From an uncultured Collinsella sp. (GTDB lineage Bacteria > Actinomycetota > Coriobacteriia > Coriobacteriales > Coriobacteriaceae), in assembly GCA_900751665.1 (NCBI GenBank), contig CAADSV010000023.1, positions 1 through 7,440 of the forward strand: a stretch of 7,440 nucleotides of DNA. The letters are read 5' to 3'. Each line of letters opens with the position of its first letter. The stretch's first letter is position 1. Of this stretch, positions 1 to 5,828 are shown one piece after another. The notes beneath the pieces are model-generated. The model saw only the letters and a list, made by a program, of their open reading frames with translations, searched no databases and was not told the DNA's origin. Made by a program: the position numbers and the translations under genes.

Positions 1-95
1 CCGCCCGAGTTGTTTGGGTCCTCCGGCCGCCTCGGGGGCCGCCCGCGCGGCGGCCGTGCGCCTTGACGGGCCCATTCGACCGCCCCCGGGGACCT
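1..95. other. GC-rich stretch, no gene recognised
   Basis: This short stretch is dominated by G and C and rich in small self-complementary runs such as GGCCGCC and GCGCGGCGGCC. I see no convincing start, ribosome binding site or protein family on either strand. It could be the edge of a gene lying mostly to the left, or a spacer rich in repeats. Confidence 0.4.
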
Positions 96-261
96 CCCGC
101 CACGAAACCGGCCCATCTACTACGTTTGGGCATCGTCCCCCGACCACACCGATATGGCCGAAATGAAAACCGCAGGTAGACGTCCTGCGGTTTTCGCGGA
201 ATACGGGGTATGGTCGAGGGGTCGGGGTAAAACGTAGTAGATGGGCAGGTTTCGTGGCGGG
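96..261. repeat. Nested inverted-repeat element, copy 1
   Basis: A 166-base element that can fold into one long hairpin. The outer arms 96-127 and 230-261 match at 31 of 32 positions, with a single mismatch (G110 against A247); their core is CCCATCTACTACGTTT. A second, imperfect stem pairs the CGACCA run near 141-146 with TGGTCG near 211-216. At the tip, 165-176 pairs with 184-195 over 12 bp around a 7-base loop. Copy 2 at 6427-6586 carries the same three stems. The reverse complement of copy 1 aligns better with copy 2 than copy 1 does directly, so the two copies are inverted. The tip loop (TAGACGT here, CCGTCTA there, matching at 6 of 7 after reversal) and the central spacers show this. No protein is encoded. 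It resembles a MITE-like or REP/RUP-like dispersed palindrome; that it is widespread in Collinsella is my recollection, not something shown here. Confidence 0.9.
165..195. terminator. Tip hairpin of repeat copy 1, terminator-like
   Basis: The 12-bp stem GAAAACCGCAGG / CCTGCGGTTTTC with a 7-base loop has an A-run on one side and a T-run on the other, so it looks like a short bidirectional intrinsic terminator. It lies downstream of the minus-strand gene that ends at 315 and could stop its transcript, but the larger outer stem would compete with this fold. The T-run is only four bases, so termination strength is uncertain. Confidence 0.4.
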
Positions 262-314
262 GGGAGCGCACGGAGGCCCCCCGGGGGGCCCGGGAAGGGG
301 GGGGGGGCCCCCGC
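262..314. other. Low-complexity G/C tract with an 11-G run
   Basis: Directly after repeat copy 1 comes a perfect 16-bp palindrome (275-290: GG, six C, six G, CC), then a run of 11 G at 297-307 followed by five C. The stop codon of the minus-strand gene starts only two bases further on. Such tracts are prone to slippage and to sequencing or assembly error. The run is outside the coding region, so a length change would not shift the reading frame. Confidence 0.75.
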
Positions 315-1472
315 CTAACAACCGATTTCCAGCCAATTGCACAGCACGTTGGCTCGTAACTCCATTTCCGTCGTCTTTTGCGCCTTAATTTTGCACCTAT
401 AGCGCAATTTCAAGCGCGAGCAAAGACTTCGGACGATCGCGTCAAGCTGCTCTGCATCGTTAAGCATGTCATGCGTAACCAGAAAGACGTCATACCCCAT
501 GTTTTGCAGGGCTGTCATGCGTTTGGCATCGTGGTCGAGCACGGCGCCTGATCCGTGAATGACCTCCCCCTGAATCTCCACAATGCCTGCCTTCATTATG
601 GTTGGATTTACGATCACGATATCCCCGTAGCAAACTTTTTGCCCTGCAATGCTCTGCGCCGATGCGGTAAGCGGCGTAAGGTCGTTGACGTAAACGTTTC
701 GAAAGCCGGCACCACCGCAAGAGCGAGGGAGCGATAGCAATAGAATTCCTGCAACTTCAAGCGGAGAGGCTGCTATACCCGTCACCATCTGCGCGGCGTT
801 GTAAAACTTCATACCCCACTTTCGTCTTTTCATTTTACTGGCGTACTCGTGAAGCTCACGTAATTCGATGAGCGGCTTCCTCATCCAGAGCGAAGTGCCC
901 TTTAGCTTTGTTACCTCTTTCATTTTATTTTGTCCGTTGGGCCCCTTCGCATTTACCTGTTCTTTGACTTTTATGCGCGCATAAACGCGTTTCCATTGTG
1001 GTTCGTCTTGGCTTTCATCGAGGTCAAAGAGGGATTCGGTGGTTGCATTCTCAGCAGCGTCTTTGCCTTTGTCTAGTTCCGCTTCTGCTGCGGCGGTGGG
1101 CTCAAAGACCGAGAACCACCCGCAGAATTCGTACATGGCAAGGACAAGATCGGTTGGAGACACAAAGCGCGCCATGGTAAATAGCGTCGCAAGTGGATTG
1201 GTAATCCTAAAGTTCATCGCGGTTTCCAGTGTGCTGCCCACCCCCGAAGCATCATCACAGTGGATTGTTGTCCGTAATCCTGAATGGTAGTTAACGCCAC
1301 CGGGCACTGTTGTGGTAATAATCGGGGTCTTAAGAACATCGGTTACGAAGGGTGATTGGGCCAGGACTCGCCAGCCGTCTTCGGAACTTGGCAGGCGCGG
1401 GTAGAGGTCGCGTACCTGGGGTGGGCAGCGCCAGTAGCGGAATGCGGTGTTTGCGCAGACGATCTCGTCCAT
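315..1472 (-). CDS. PD-(D/E)XK-like (DUF559/Vsr-type) domain protein
   Basis: A 385-residue protein of unknown role. The C-terminal part (about 232-345) follows the DUF559/Vsr-like nuclease pattern: SPLE with Glu239, GDIVIV with Asp284, VEIQGE with Glu299, His306, then DHDAKR with Asp313, Asp315 and Arg318 before a GYDVF strand. Together these suggest a PD-(D/E)XK fold. The N-terminal 125 residues carry AFRYWRCPP near the start and a TLFTMARFVSPTDLVLAMYE helix region. I recall this architecture from a large, multi-copy Coriobacteriia family, sometimes likened to AbiEi-type antitoxins. A charged, low-complexity linker (about 127-195) separates the two parts. The ATG at 1472 is supported by AGGGGAGA at 1478-1485, five bases upstream. 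The gene stands alone; no partner ORF is adjacent. Whether it cuts DNA is unproven: the ExQ in place of ExK may mean altered or lost catalysis. Base composition is lower in GC than in the DUF3825/Fic stretch. Confidence 0.8.
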   Translation of the reverse strand: MDEIVCANTAFRYWRCPPQVRDLYPRLPSSEDGWRVLAQSPFVTDVLKTPIITTTVPGGVNYHSGLRTTIHCDDASGVGSTLETAMNFRITNPLATLFTMARFVSPTDLVLAMYEFCGWFSVFEPTAAAEAELDKGKDAAENATTESLFDLDESQDEPQWKRVYARIKVKEQVNAKGPNGQNKMKEVTKLKGTSLWMRKPLIELRELHEYASKMKRRKWGMKFYNAAQMVTGIAASPLEVAGILLLSLPRSCGGAGFRNVYVNDLTPLTASAQSIAGQKVCYGDIVIVNPTIMKAGIVEIQGEVIHGSGAVLDHDAKRMTALQNMGYDVFLVTHDMLNDAEQLDAIVRSLCSRLKLRYRCKIKAQKTTEMELRANVLCNWLEIGC

Positions 1473-1856
1473 GTTGGTCTCCCCTGGGGTTGGCCGCAGG
1501 CTGTGCGGAATGTGGGTGAGGCCGATTATCTATGGGGTCATCACGCGGGTAAGTACCGGAAGCTGACCAAACGCTGACCAAAAACTTGACGCGCTCGAAT
1601 GAAAGGCAGCCGCGAGGCACATAACTCGCTGGCACAGGTCGTGGGCTAAAGGTTCATGTCTCCACATTTGCTAACAGATCGCATGGCAAATTCAATGAAA
1701 GAACGCATGGGCTTTATGCAAAACCGGTGATGACGTCAGCACGGGAGAGACGTGCTACAAACAACGCTTTTGAGAACTTCGATTGGATTTTGGTGTCACA
1801 CTTGGTGTCAAAAAGAAAAAGGCCAGAGGCTTAATACCACTGACCTGTGCTTTAGA
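1473..1856. other. Non-coding stretch beside tRNA-Val, possible attachment region
   Basis: I find no gene in these 384 bases. Two tandem repeats stand out. GCTGACCAAA occurs twice, 11 bases apart (near 1562-1581), and TTGGTGTCA occurs twice, 12 bases apart (near 1789-1809). On opposite strands both read as TTTTGGT-like repeats pointing away from each other, which is how integrase arm-type sites can look. Together with the tRNA 3' end at 1857 this suggests an old integration site, but no integrase gene or duplicated tRNA end is visible in the window. The stretch also contains the ribosome binding site of the gene at 315-1472. Confidence 0.35.
1810..1832 (-). terminator. Probable terminator of tRNA-Val
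   Basis: Read on the minus strand, 25 bases beyond the tRNA 3' end, there is AAGCC-TCT-GGCCTT, a short stem with one bulged C, running straight into TTTTTCTTTTT. The stem is weak (about five pairs), but the long T-rich tail and its position right after the tRNA support intrinsic termination. Confidence 0.4.
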
Positions 1857-1931
1857 TGGTGGGCGATACAAGATTCGAACTTGTGACCCCATCCGTGTGA
1901 AGGATATGCTCTACCCCTGAGCCAATCGCCC
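1857..1931 (-). tRNA. tRNA-Val(CAC)
   Basis: A complete 75-base cloverleaf on the minus strand with the CCA end encoded. The acceptor stem is GGGCGAT paired with ATCGCCC, the D arm contains GCTCAGGGGTAGAGC, the anticodon stem TATCC/GGATG encloses the loop TTCACAC, and the T arm ACAAG-TTCGAAT-CTTGT is perfect. The anticodon CAC reads GUG valine codons. A TATGAT -10-like hexamer lies about 25 bases upstream (1957-1962), with no good -35. tRNA 3' ends are common integration targets; an element inserted here would lie to the left, where the unexplained stretch and the isolated DUF559-like gene are. Confidence 0.95.
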
Positions 1932-2068
1932 GTCGCCTTTCGGCAAAAGAGATACTATCATAGCCGCGCGTGGTTTACCAAGAACTTTTTGCCCAAGATT
2001 TTAAATTCGTGGGTGCTAGCCAAGCCAAAACAACCAAAGCAATCGGAAAATTGCAGCTCAACCACCCT

Positions 2069-2856
2069 TTACCGCTTTATCCACGAGGTCTCTGGGCGGC
2101 AGATAAGTCGTGCGTTGTTGTAGGCCATGTCGAGCGTGAGGCAGGTGCGCGCTGCGTAGAAGCCGTCCTCGCGCTGGATGGTCAGCGCCAGTTCGGGCTT
2201 GTCGCCGGTCAGGCACAGCGGCAAGAGCAGCTGGATCCGGCCGCCGTAGAACTGCGGCACCGCGAGCGTGTAGTTGGCTGCGGCGCGGCGGGCGGCCTCG
2301 ACGACGGCTCCCTCAAAGGCACGGCGCAGCAGCAGCGAGTTGCCCTCCCCCATCAGGCTGGCGGGAATGCGCGTAAGGTTTTCCTCGTCGCCCAGAATGT
2401 GATCGATGTTGGAGCGGATGGGAAGGCGGTAGTCAAAGACCAGCTCGGAGGGGTCCTCGGCAAAGCGCACGCGGCACGGCAGGTACTCAAACGAGACCAG
2501 CATGGGGTCGCTCTCCTTAAAGAAGCCCTTCAAAAACCAGCGCTGGCGCGCGTCGGGCTTGGTGTTGGGCTCAAACAGGCCGTAGATGGTCTCGTAGCGG
2601 CGCGTGTACAGGCCGGTGTTGAACAGGCATCGGTCGTCGTCGAACACCAGCGGCAGGTTGGACGGCGCGGTCTGGTCCACGTCGCGCTCGGTCAAAAATA
2701 CCGCGCGGCTAAACGAAACGACAGGTAGTTCTTGAGAATGCGGTTGCAGGGACCCCAGTCCTCGGGATCGGCGAGGTCGGCCAAGCGCTCGTAACAGGGC
2801 TCGGGGCAAAACGCAAAGTCGTATACATTGCTGCACAGGGTGTTGGGGATCTCCAT
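2069..2856 (-). pseudogene. DUF3825-family gene, frameshifted
   Basis: The family is recognised from the C-terminal half: RQRWFLKGFF, LVFDYRLPIRSNIDHILGD, the GGRIQLLLPL strand and the closing LDMAYNNARLICRPETSWI. DUF3825 has no established function that I know of. The reading frame is split. The 5' part starts at the ATG at 2856 (weak TTGGA upstream), runs 54 residues with a family-like start (NVYDFAFCPEP, PEDWGPCNRILKNYL) and hits TGA at 2692-2694. The remaining 208 residues continue in the -1 frame from LTERDVDQ. The break is in a run of five T (minus strand, 2694-2698); six T would restore one 262-residue protein. An apparently long single frame reaching 2872 has a nonsense N-terminus (arginine- and proline-rich), so it is not the real start. 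It could be a true pseudogene, a sequencing error in a homopolymer, or -1 slippage on TTTTTGA. It begins 45 bases after the Fic stop, probably in the same transcript. Confidence 0.8.
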
Positions 2857-2901
2857 GTGGCGTCCAATCCATTCAATAACCGGCGTGCGGATGCTTAGAT
2901 T

Positions 2902-3417
2902 CTATACGCGCGACGGGTCGATCGTGTCCGCAACGCAACCGCGGCGAAGCTCTTCGGCGAGTTCGCTGGTCGCGTGGCTTCCGGAAACGAGGTCCTGGAT
3001 CCAGGCGTAGTACTGGTTGTCTTTGGGCTCGGGGGCGTCGGACAGCACGACCGGAGCGCCGGCGAGCCTTAAGACGGACAACGCAAAGACAAGGCTGGTG
3101 CGCTTGTTGCCGTCCTCGAAGATGTGGTCCTTGACCATGTGCTCGGCCACGTAGGTGGCCTGGTCAAAGATGTCCGCGAATCGATCGGCCGGCGATTGGC
3201 CGAATATCGTACAGAATGCACCCGCAAGCACAGACTCGACGCGTCCAAGCTCATGCGCGGCCCGGTCGCCCGTGGCGTCGGTCGTATAGCAGCGCCCGAC
3301 CGTCATCAGCGTGCTGTGAAGGCGCATCACGGCCGCGGCCATGACTTCGAGCGATTCGGCATCGTCGAGCACGAGCGGCGCGACGGGAATCCCTTGCCCT
3401 CCAACAGCCGCCATCAT
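2902..3417 (-). CDS. Fic/Doc-family toxin
   Basis: A 171-residue protein of the Fic fold, of the Doc (death-on-curing) subtype. The signature is HIFEDGNKRT at residues 98-107, preceded by VESVLAGAFCTIFGQ (60-74) and followed by SLVFALSVLRLAG. Doc proteins inactivate EF-Tu by phosphorylation, and their loop has Lys (GNKR) where AMP-transferring Fic proteins have Gly (GNGR); this loop has Lys105. Two positions differ from the usual HPFxDGNKR: Ile99 replaces Pro and Glu101 is acidic. The catalytic His98 is present. The C-terminal tail past about residue 125 (PKDNQYYAWIQDLV) is longer than in short Doc proteins. The start overlaps the upstream gene's stop as ATGA, with GGAG five bases ahead, so translation is probably coupled. 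A second ATG follows at once (3414) and could be used instead. The molecular target is inferred from the family. Confidence 0.88.
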   Translation of the reverse strand: MMAAVGGQGIPVAPLVLDDAESLEVMAAAVMRLHSTLMTVGRCYTTDATGDRAAHELGRVESVLAGAFCTIFGQSPADRFADIFDQATYVAEHMVKDHIFEDGNKRTSLVFALSVLRLAGAPVVLSDAPEPKDNQYYAWIQDLVSGSHATSELAEELRRGCVADTIDPSRV

Positions 3418-3635
3418 GAGTTCTCCAAGAGCCTGAGCGCGTTGGGCATGTCCGCAATGGTCAGCCGAACGGCCTCGTCGATCAAAGTGGTGCTGTCCGG
3501 ATCATCGGGTAACGTGCGGGGTGCTTTCGGCGCGATAGGGTCGGTTGCATGTGCTGTACAGTCGTCAAAAGTCATGCTTTCAGGATAGTTGTAGCAATAA
3601 CTATCAGGCCGTGTCGTTGAATCTAACGTTTTCAT
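3414..3635 (-). CDS. Small protein, probable antitoxin of the Fic/Doc toxin
   Basis: A 73-residue acidic protein with no family that I recognise. It is called an antitoxin from position only: it sits directly upstream of the Fic/Doc gene, overlaps it by 4 bases, and has the expected size. The N-terminal half is Thr/Asp/Pro-rich and looks disordered; the C-terminal part (about 47-73, STTLIDEAVRLTIADMPNAL onward) is probably helical and could be the toxin-binding segment. It ends LLENS; there is a Glu-Asn pair as in the Fic inhibition helix, but the Ser/Thr four residues before the Glu is missing, so the motif (S/T)xxxE(G/N) is not met. There is no visible Phd-type DNA-binding domain. AGAAGGA lies seven bases before the ATG at 3635. 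Confidence 0.7.
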   Translation of the reverse strand: MKTLDSTTRPDSYCYNYPESMTFDDCTAHATDPIAPKAPRTLPDDPDSTTLIDEAVRLTIADMPNALRLLENS

Positions 3636-3719
3636 CGCGCCGTCCTTCTGCTGGCTGAATCCGAGCGTTTAACCCGAGCATTTCGACCATGCAACGTAAA
3701 TAGATTTTTCTTGAGGCAA

Positions 3720-4034
3720 TCAGTCATCGCTGTCCAAGCGTTTAGATGCCAGGTCGAAAACCTTGCCCTTGTCCCTTGCAGCTATTGCGATGATTTGAAC
3801 TACTTCGACGCGCCCATCGCGGATGCGATAAATTACGCGAATGCCATCTGTGCGAAACTTAAGTTCCCGACAACCTGCAAGAAGGCCCGAAAGTGGCTTG
3901 CCAATTTCATTGGCCCGAAGTGCAAGACGCGCAATACCTTTGTCCACCATAGCGCGAACTGAACCATCGAGTGACAGATACTCTTTCTCGGCGGTCTTGT
4001 CGTAAAACTCGACCTTAAACCTAGCCACGTTCAC
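3720..4034 (-). CDS. RelE/ParE-family toxin
   Basis: A 104-residue toxin of the RelE/ParE superfamily. Visible family features are the start MNVARFKVEFYDK, the central helix pair, CRELKFR (55-61) leading into GIRVIYRI (64-71), and the C-terminal strand IIAIAARDKGKVFDLASKRL. Basic residues Arg56, Lys59, Arg61 and Arg66 lie where RelE-like RNases place their catalytic or RNA-binding residues. RelE members cleave mRNA in the ribosome and ParE members poison gyrase; the sequence alone does not decide which, though the GIRVIYR core is closer to the HigB/RelE-like mRNA interferases. The start is GTG at 4034 and overlaps the antitoxin stop as GTGA, so translation depends on the gene before it. The -S-D-D-stop end is complete. 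Confidence 0.9.
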   Translation of the reverse strand: MNVARFKVEFYDKTAEKEYLSLDGSVRAMVDKGIARLALRANEIGKPLSGLLAGCRELKFRTDGIRVIYRIRDGRVEVVQIIAIAARDKGKVFDLASKRLDSDD

Positions 4035-4399
4035 TCGAACAGCTCCTCATCGGAAATGGGATCGGTCGCCTCGGCTTCTAGCATGGCCTCGAACCTCTCA
4101 CGTCCCACGGTATCGGAGAACGGGATGCCCTTGCGATTCGAACCAGCGTCGCCCCGTGCGAGCCTTGCAGCTGCTATGGCGTGTAGGCGCTCCTCTCGGA
4201 GCTGTTCGAGTTCAACCGCCATCGCCTCGAATTCGTCGAAGCCGACGATAACAGTATCGATGCCATCGTTCCTGTCTGAGACAAATTGCGGCTCCCTTCG
4301 AGCGCGACGCCTCGCTTCGCCAAAATTTTTGCTTGCCTGCGTCGAGGTCAGTACCTGTTCGCGTCCGAAAACGAGTTTCTTGTCTATCACGGCAACCAT
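4031..4399 (-). CDS. Phd/YefM-type antitoxin
   Basis: A 122-residue antitoxin for the RelE/ParE toxin that follows with a 4-base overlap. The N-terminal part, from about residue 17 (LTSTQASKNFGEARRRA) to about 55 (TVIVGFDEFEAM), is the Phd/YefM DNA-binding fold: the S-x-x-x-A-x-x-N-F-x-x pattern, a short strand reading PQFVSDRN, then IVGFDEFE. The C-terminal half is helical and charged, ending in an acidic ISDEELFE tail that would wrap the toxin. At 122 residues it is longer than the usual 80-90. The ATG at 4399 has a strong AAGGGAGG at 4405-4412, five bases upstream. The palindromes over its promoter are the expected place for autorepression by the antitoxin-toxin complex. Confidence 0.9.
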   Translation of the reverse strand: MVAVIDKKLVFGREQVLTSTQASKNFGEARRRARREPQFVSDRNDGIDTVIVGFDEFEAMAVELEQLREERLHAIAAARLARGDAGSNRKGIPFSDTVGRERFEAMLEAEATDPISDEELFE

Positions 4400-4424
4400 A
4401 GCAACCTCCCTTAAAATCTGTCTC

Positions 4425-4462
4425 TAATACGTATTATAGTTCCCTTTAAATACGTACGTAAA
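4425..4462 (-). promoter_or_regulatory. Promoter and operator of the Phd/RelE module
   Basis: On the minus strand TTTACG (4457-4462) and TATAAT (4433-4438) form a promoter with an 18-base spacer; the -10 is a perfect consensus. Two palindromes overlap it: TAATACGTATTA (4425-4436), perfect over 12 bp and overlapping the -10, and TACGTACGTA (4451-4460), overlapping the -35. Both contain AATACGTA and their centres are 25 bp apart. A repressor bound here would block RNA polymerase, as expected for an autoregulated Phd-type antitoxin. The -35 end is only seven bases beyond the stop codon of the upstream HTH gene. Confidence 0.75.
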
Positions 4463-4468
4463 GGAAAG

Positions 4469-5179
4469 TTAAACAGCAATACTCTCAGTCTTGATATTCT
4501 CGGATGAACAGGGTTTCGAGTTGTACTCTAGATCAACTGGTTGCCAGACGAGGTCCTCGATAGCGCAGTTTAGGGTGTTTGCGAGCGCCAGTGTCGAGGA
4601 GACCGATGCACGGCGCAGGTCGAGTTGGTTCTGCTCGTAGAGCTGTATAGCGCGAAGTTTAACTCCCGATTGGGTGGCGAGCTGTTTTTGCGTTAGTCCG
4701 GCCGCCTTACGTGCTGCCTTGAGACCCTTTTTGTCTGCTTGAGCCTTGTTCCATTTTTCGATGATAATTCCAGCAAATTTGTCTTCGAGGGCTTCGTGGA
4801 GCGGATGGTATGATCCAATGACCCAATCGAACGGAGCAACTTCGAATAGGTCGCTAAAGCCCAGGCAGCTTGCCCATTGCGTATAGGCCAAAACCCAGCC
4901 CGCCCAGTATTGCGGGGAACGGTCGAATGGATAGATCTCCCTGCATTCGGCGGGCTTTAGCCCCGCACGGGCGATAATTTCGCGCGCAAGTTCGTCGCCC
5001 GACATGCCGCAGATAACACGTGGCATTCCGCGCTCAAACTGTTTTATCTCAAGAGCGTTCGATAGGATCGCCGTCAGCTCGGCTGGATTCAAGCCTTGGT
5101 CACAGAGGGCAAAATCGACTGCCTCGCCCAGCGTTCTCATGGCGTCCTCGAGATACATCTCACTGTATGCGCAGGTCAT
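4469..5179 (-). CDS. XRE-type HTH protein, probable antitoxin of the DUF3990 protein
   Basis: A 236-residue protein in two parts. Residues about 60-145 contain a segment (GDELAREII, then RSPQYWAGWVLAYTQWA, then GSYHPLHEALEDKFAGII) that I recall from DUF3990-linked proteins in gut bacteria. Residues about 155-215 are an XRE/Cro-type helix-turn-helix: LKAARKAAGLTQKQLATQSG, then VKLRAIQLYEQNQLDLRRAS. It follows the DUF3990 gene with a 20-base overlap when read from 5179. In-frame ATGs also exist at 5158 (one base after the upstream stop) and 5140. Only the last has a good ribosome binding site (GAGGA, four bases ahead), so the true start may be 5140. It most likely neutralises the neighbour and represses the operon through the inverted repeat at 5845-5889; both roles are inference. 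The toxin-before-antitoxin order resembles HigBA. Confidence 0.8.
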   Translation of the reverse strand: MTCAYSEMYLEDAMRTLGEAVDFALCDQGLNPAELTAILSNALEIKQFERGMPRVICGMSGDELAREIIARAGLKPAECREIYPFDRSPQYWAGWVLAYTQWASCLGFSDLFEVAPFDWVIGSYHPLHEALEDKFAGIIIEKWNKAQADKKGLKAARKAAGLTQKQLATQSGVKLRAIQLYEQNQLDLRRASVSSTLALANTLNCAIEDLVWQPVDLEYNSKPCSSENIKTESIAV

Positions 5180-5828
5180 CTACTGTCATCCCCTCTCGAA
5201 CGATGTCGAAGATGCGGATTCCCTCAAACGGATTCTCGGAAAGTAGCTCCCGATACTGCCCCCTTGCCGCTTCATCTCGCTCCTTGGCCAATGGGCCGTA
5301 CTGAGCTTGAGGCGCACGTTCAAATCCAGCAAAACGAACGCTCTTAAAAGCGCGCTCGCTTTTGAGCACAATCTGCTCCCCCAGGTTGCCAAGCTTCATG
5401 GCACGACCCAGCTGCTCGACGGTGATCGTATTGTTTACAAACGCCCTGGCATAACTAAAGTATGAGTCATCCGCACGCCATCCTCTAATCACATCGCAAG
5501 CGTCGGTGTCGGGCAGAAAATAATCGTGGAGATATTCGCATGCCCCCACGGCGATGGCGGTGTCCTTGCGAAAAGAACGATGCTCAACGAGCAACGCTAT
5601 CCAATGCAGAACTGAATAATGCGGCGATAGTAAGTCGAGCAACTTGAGGTCTGCCATATCGAGTTCGTATCGATTTGTAAAGCCATCAGCATCTCCCGAG
5701 CATGCCCATTCCTTTGCAAGGTCAAGGCTTTCCGTGCAATAGAACCCCTGCCCATAATCGTTATGGACTTTTCCCAGGCCAAACTGGGGAACCTCAACAA
5801 TCTTCTGGGAACCATGCCACAGCTCCAT
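5160..5828 (-). CDS. DUF3990 protein, ADP-ribosyltransferase-like, probable toxin
   Basis: A 222-residue protein of the DUF3990 family. The N-terminus shows the ADP-ribosyltransferase-like pattern: LWHGS (3-7) with the NAD-binding His5, then the NDYGQGFYCTE block (23-33), then LAKEWACS. Further along GEQIVLKSERAFKSVRF (about 153-169) fits the strand that carries the third catalytic position. The residues suit a His-Tyr-Glu/Gln type active site. The family is thought to include toxins that modify a cell target with ADP-ribose; the target here is unknown. The ATG at 5828 has AGGAGG at 5834-5839, five bases upstream. The gene overlaps the XRE-type HTH gene behind it, and a perfect 19-bp inverted repeat lies just before it. 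At 222 residues it is longer than many DUF3990 members, the extra length being at the C-terminus. Confidence 0.85.
   Translation of the reverse strand: MELWHGSQKIVEVPQFGLGKVHNDYGQGFYCTESLDLAKEWACSGDADGFTNRYELDMADLKLLDLLSPHYSVLHWIALLVEHRSFRKDTAIAVGACEYLHDYFLPDTDACDVIRGWRADDSYFSYARAFVNNTITVEQLGRAMKLGNLGEQIVLKSERAFKSVRFAGFERAPQAQYGPLAKERDEAARGQYRELLSENPFEGIRIFDIVREGMTVDDLRIQ

Noticed and set aside
1730..1860. Possible C-terminal remnant of a plus-strand integrase before the tRNA
   Set aside because: Only short frames ending in TTGGTGTCA repeats are present; no Arg-His-Arg-Tyr recombinase motif could be read in any frame.
1970..2728. Plus-strand frame of 252 codons
   Set aside because: Antisense to the DUF3825 gene; low-complexity Val/Gly/Ala/Arg content typical of a shadow of a GC-rich gene.
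2695..2872. N-terminal 59 residues of the longest frame in the DUF3825 gene
   Set aside because: Arg/Pro/Leu-rich nonsense with no family match; the sister frame over the same bases reads as a proper DUF3825 N-terminus.
4056..4427. Plus-strand frame of 123 codons
   Set aside because: Serine-rich antisense of the Phd/YefM-type antitoxin gene; it also runs over that gene's ribosome binding site.
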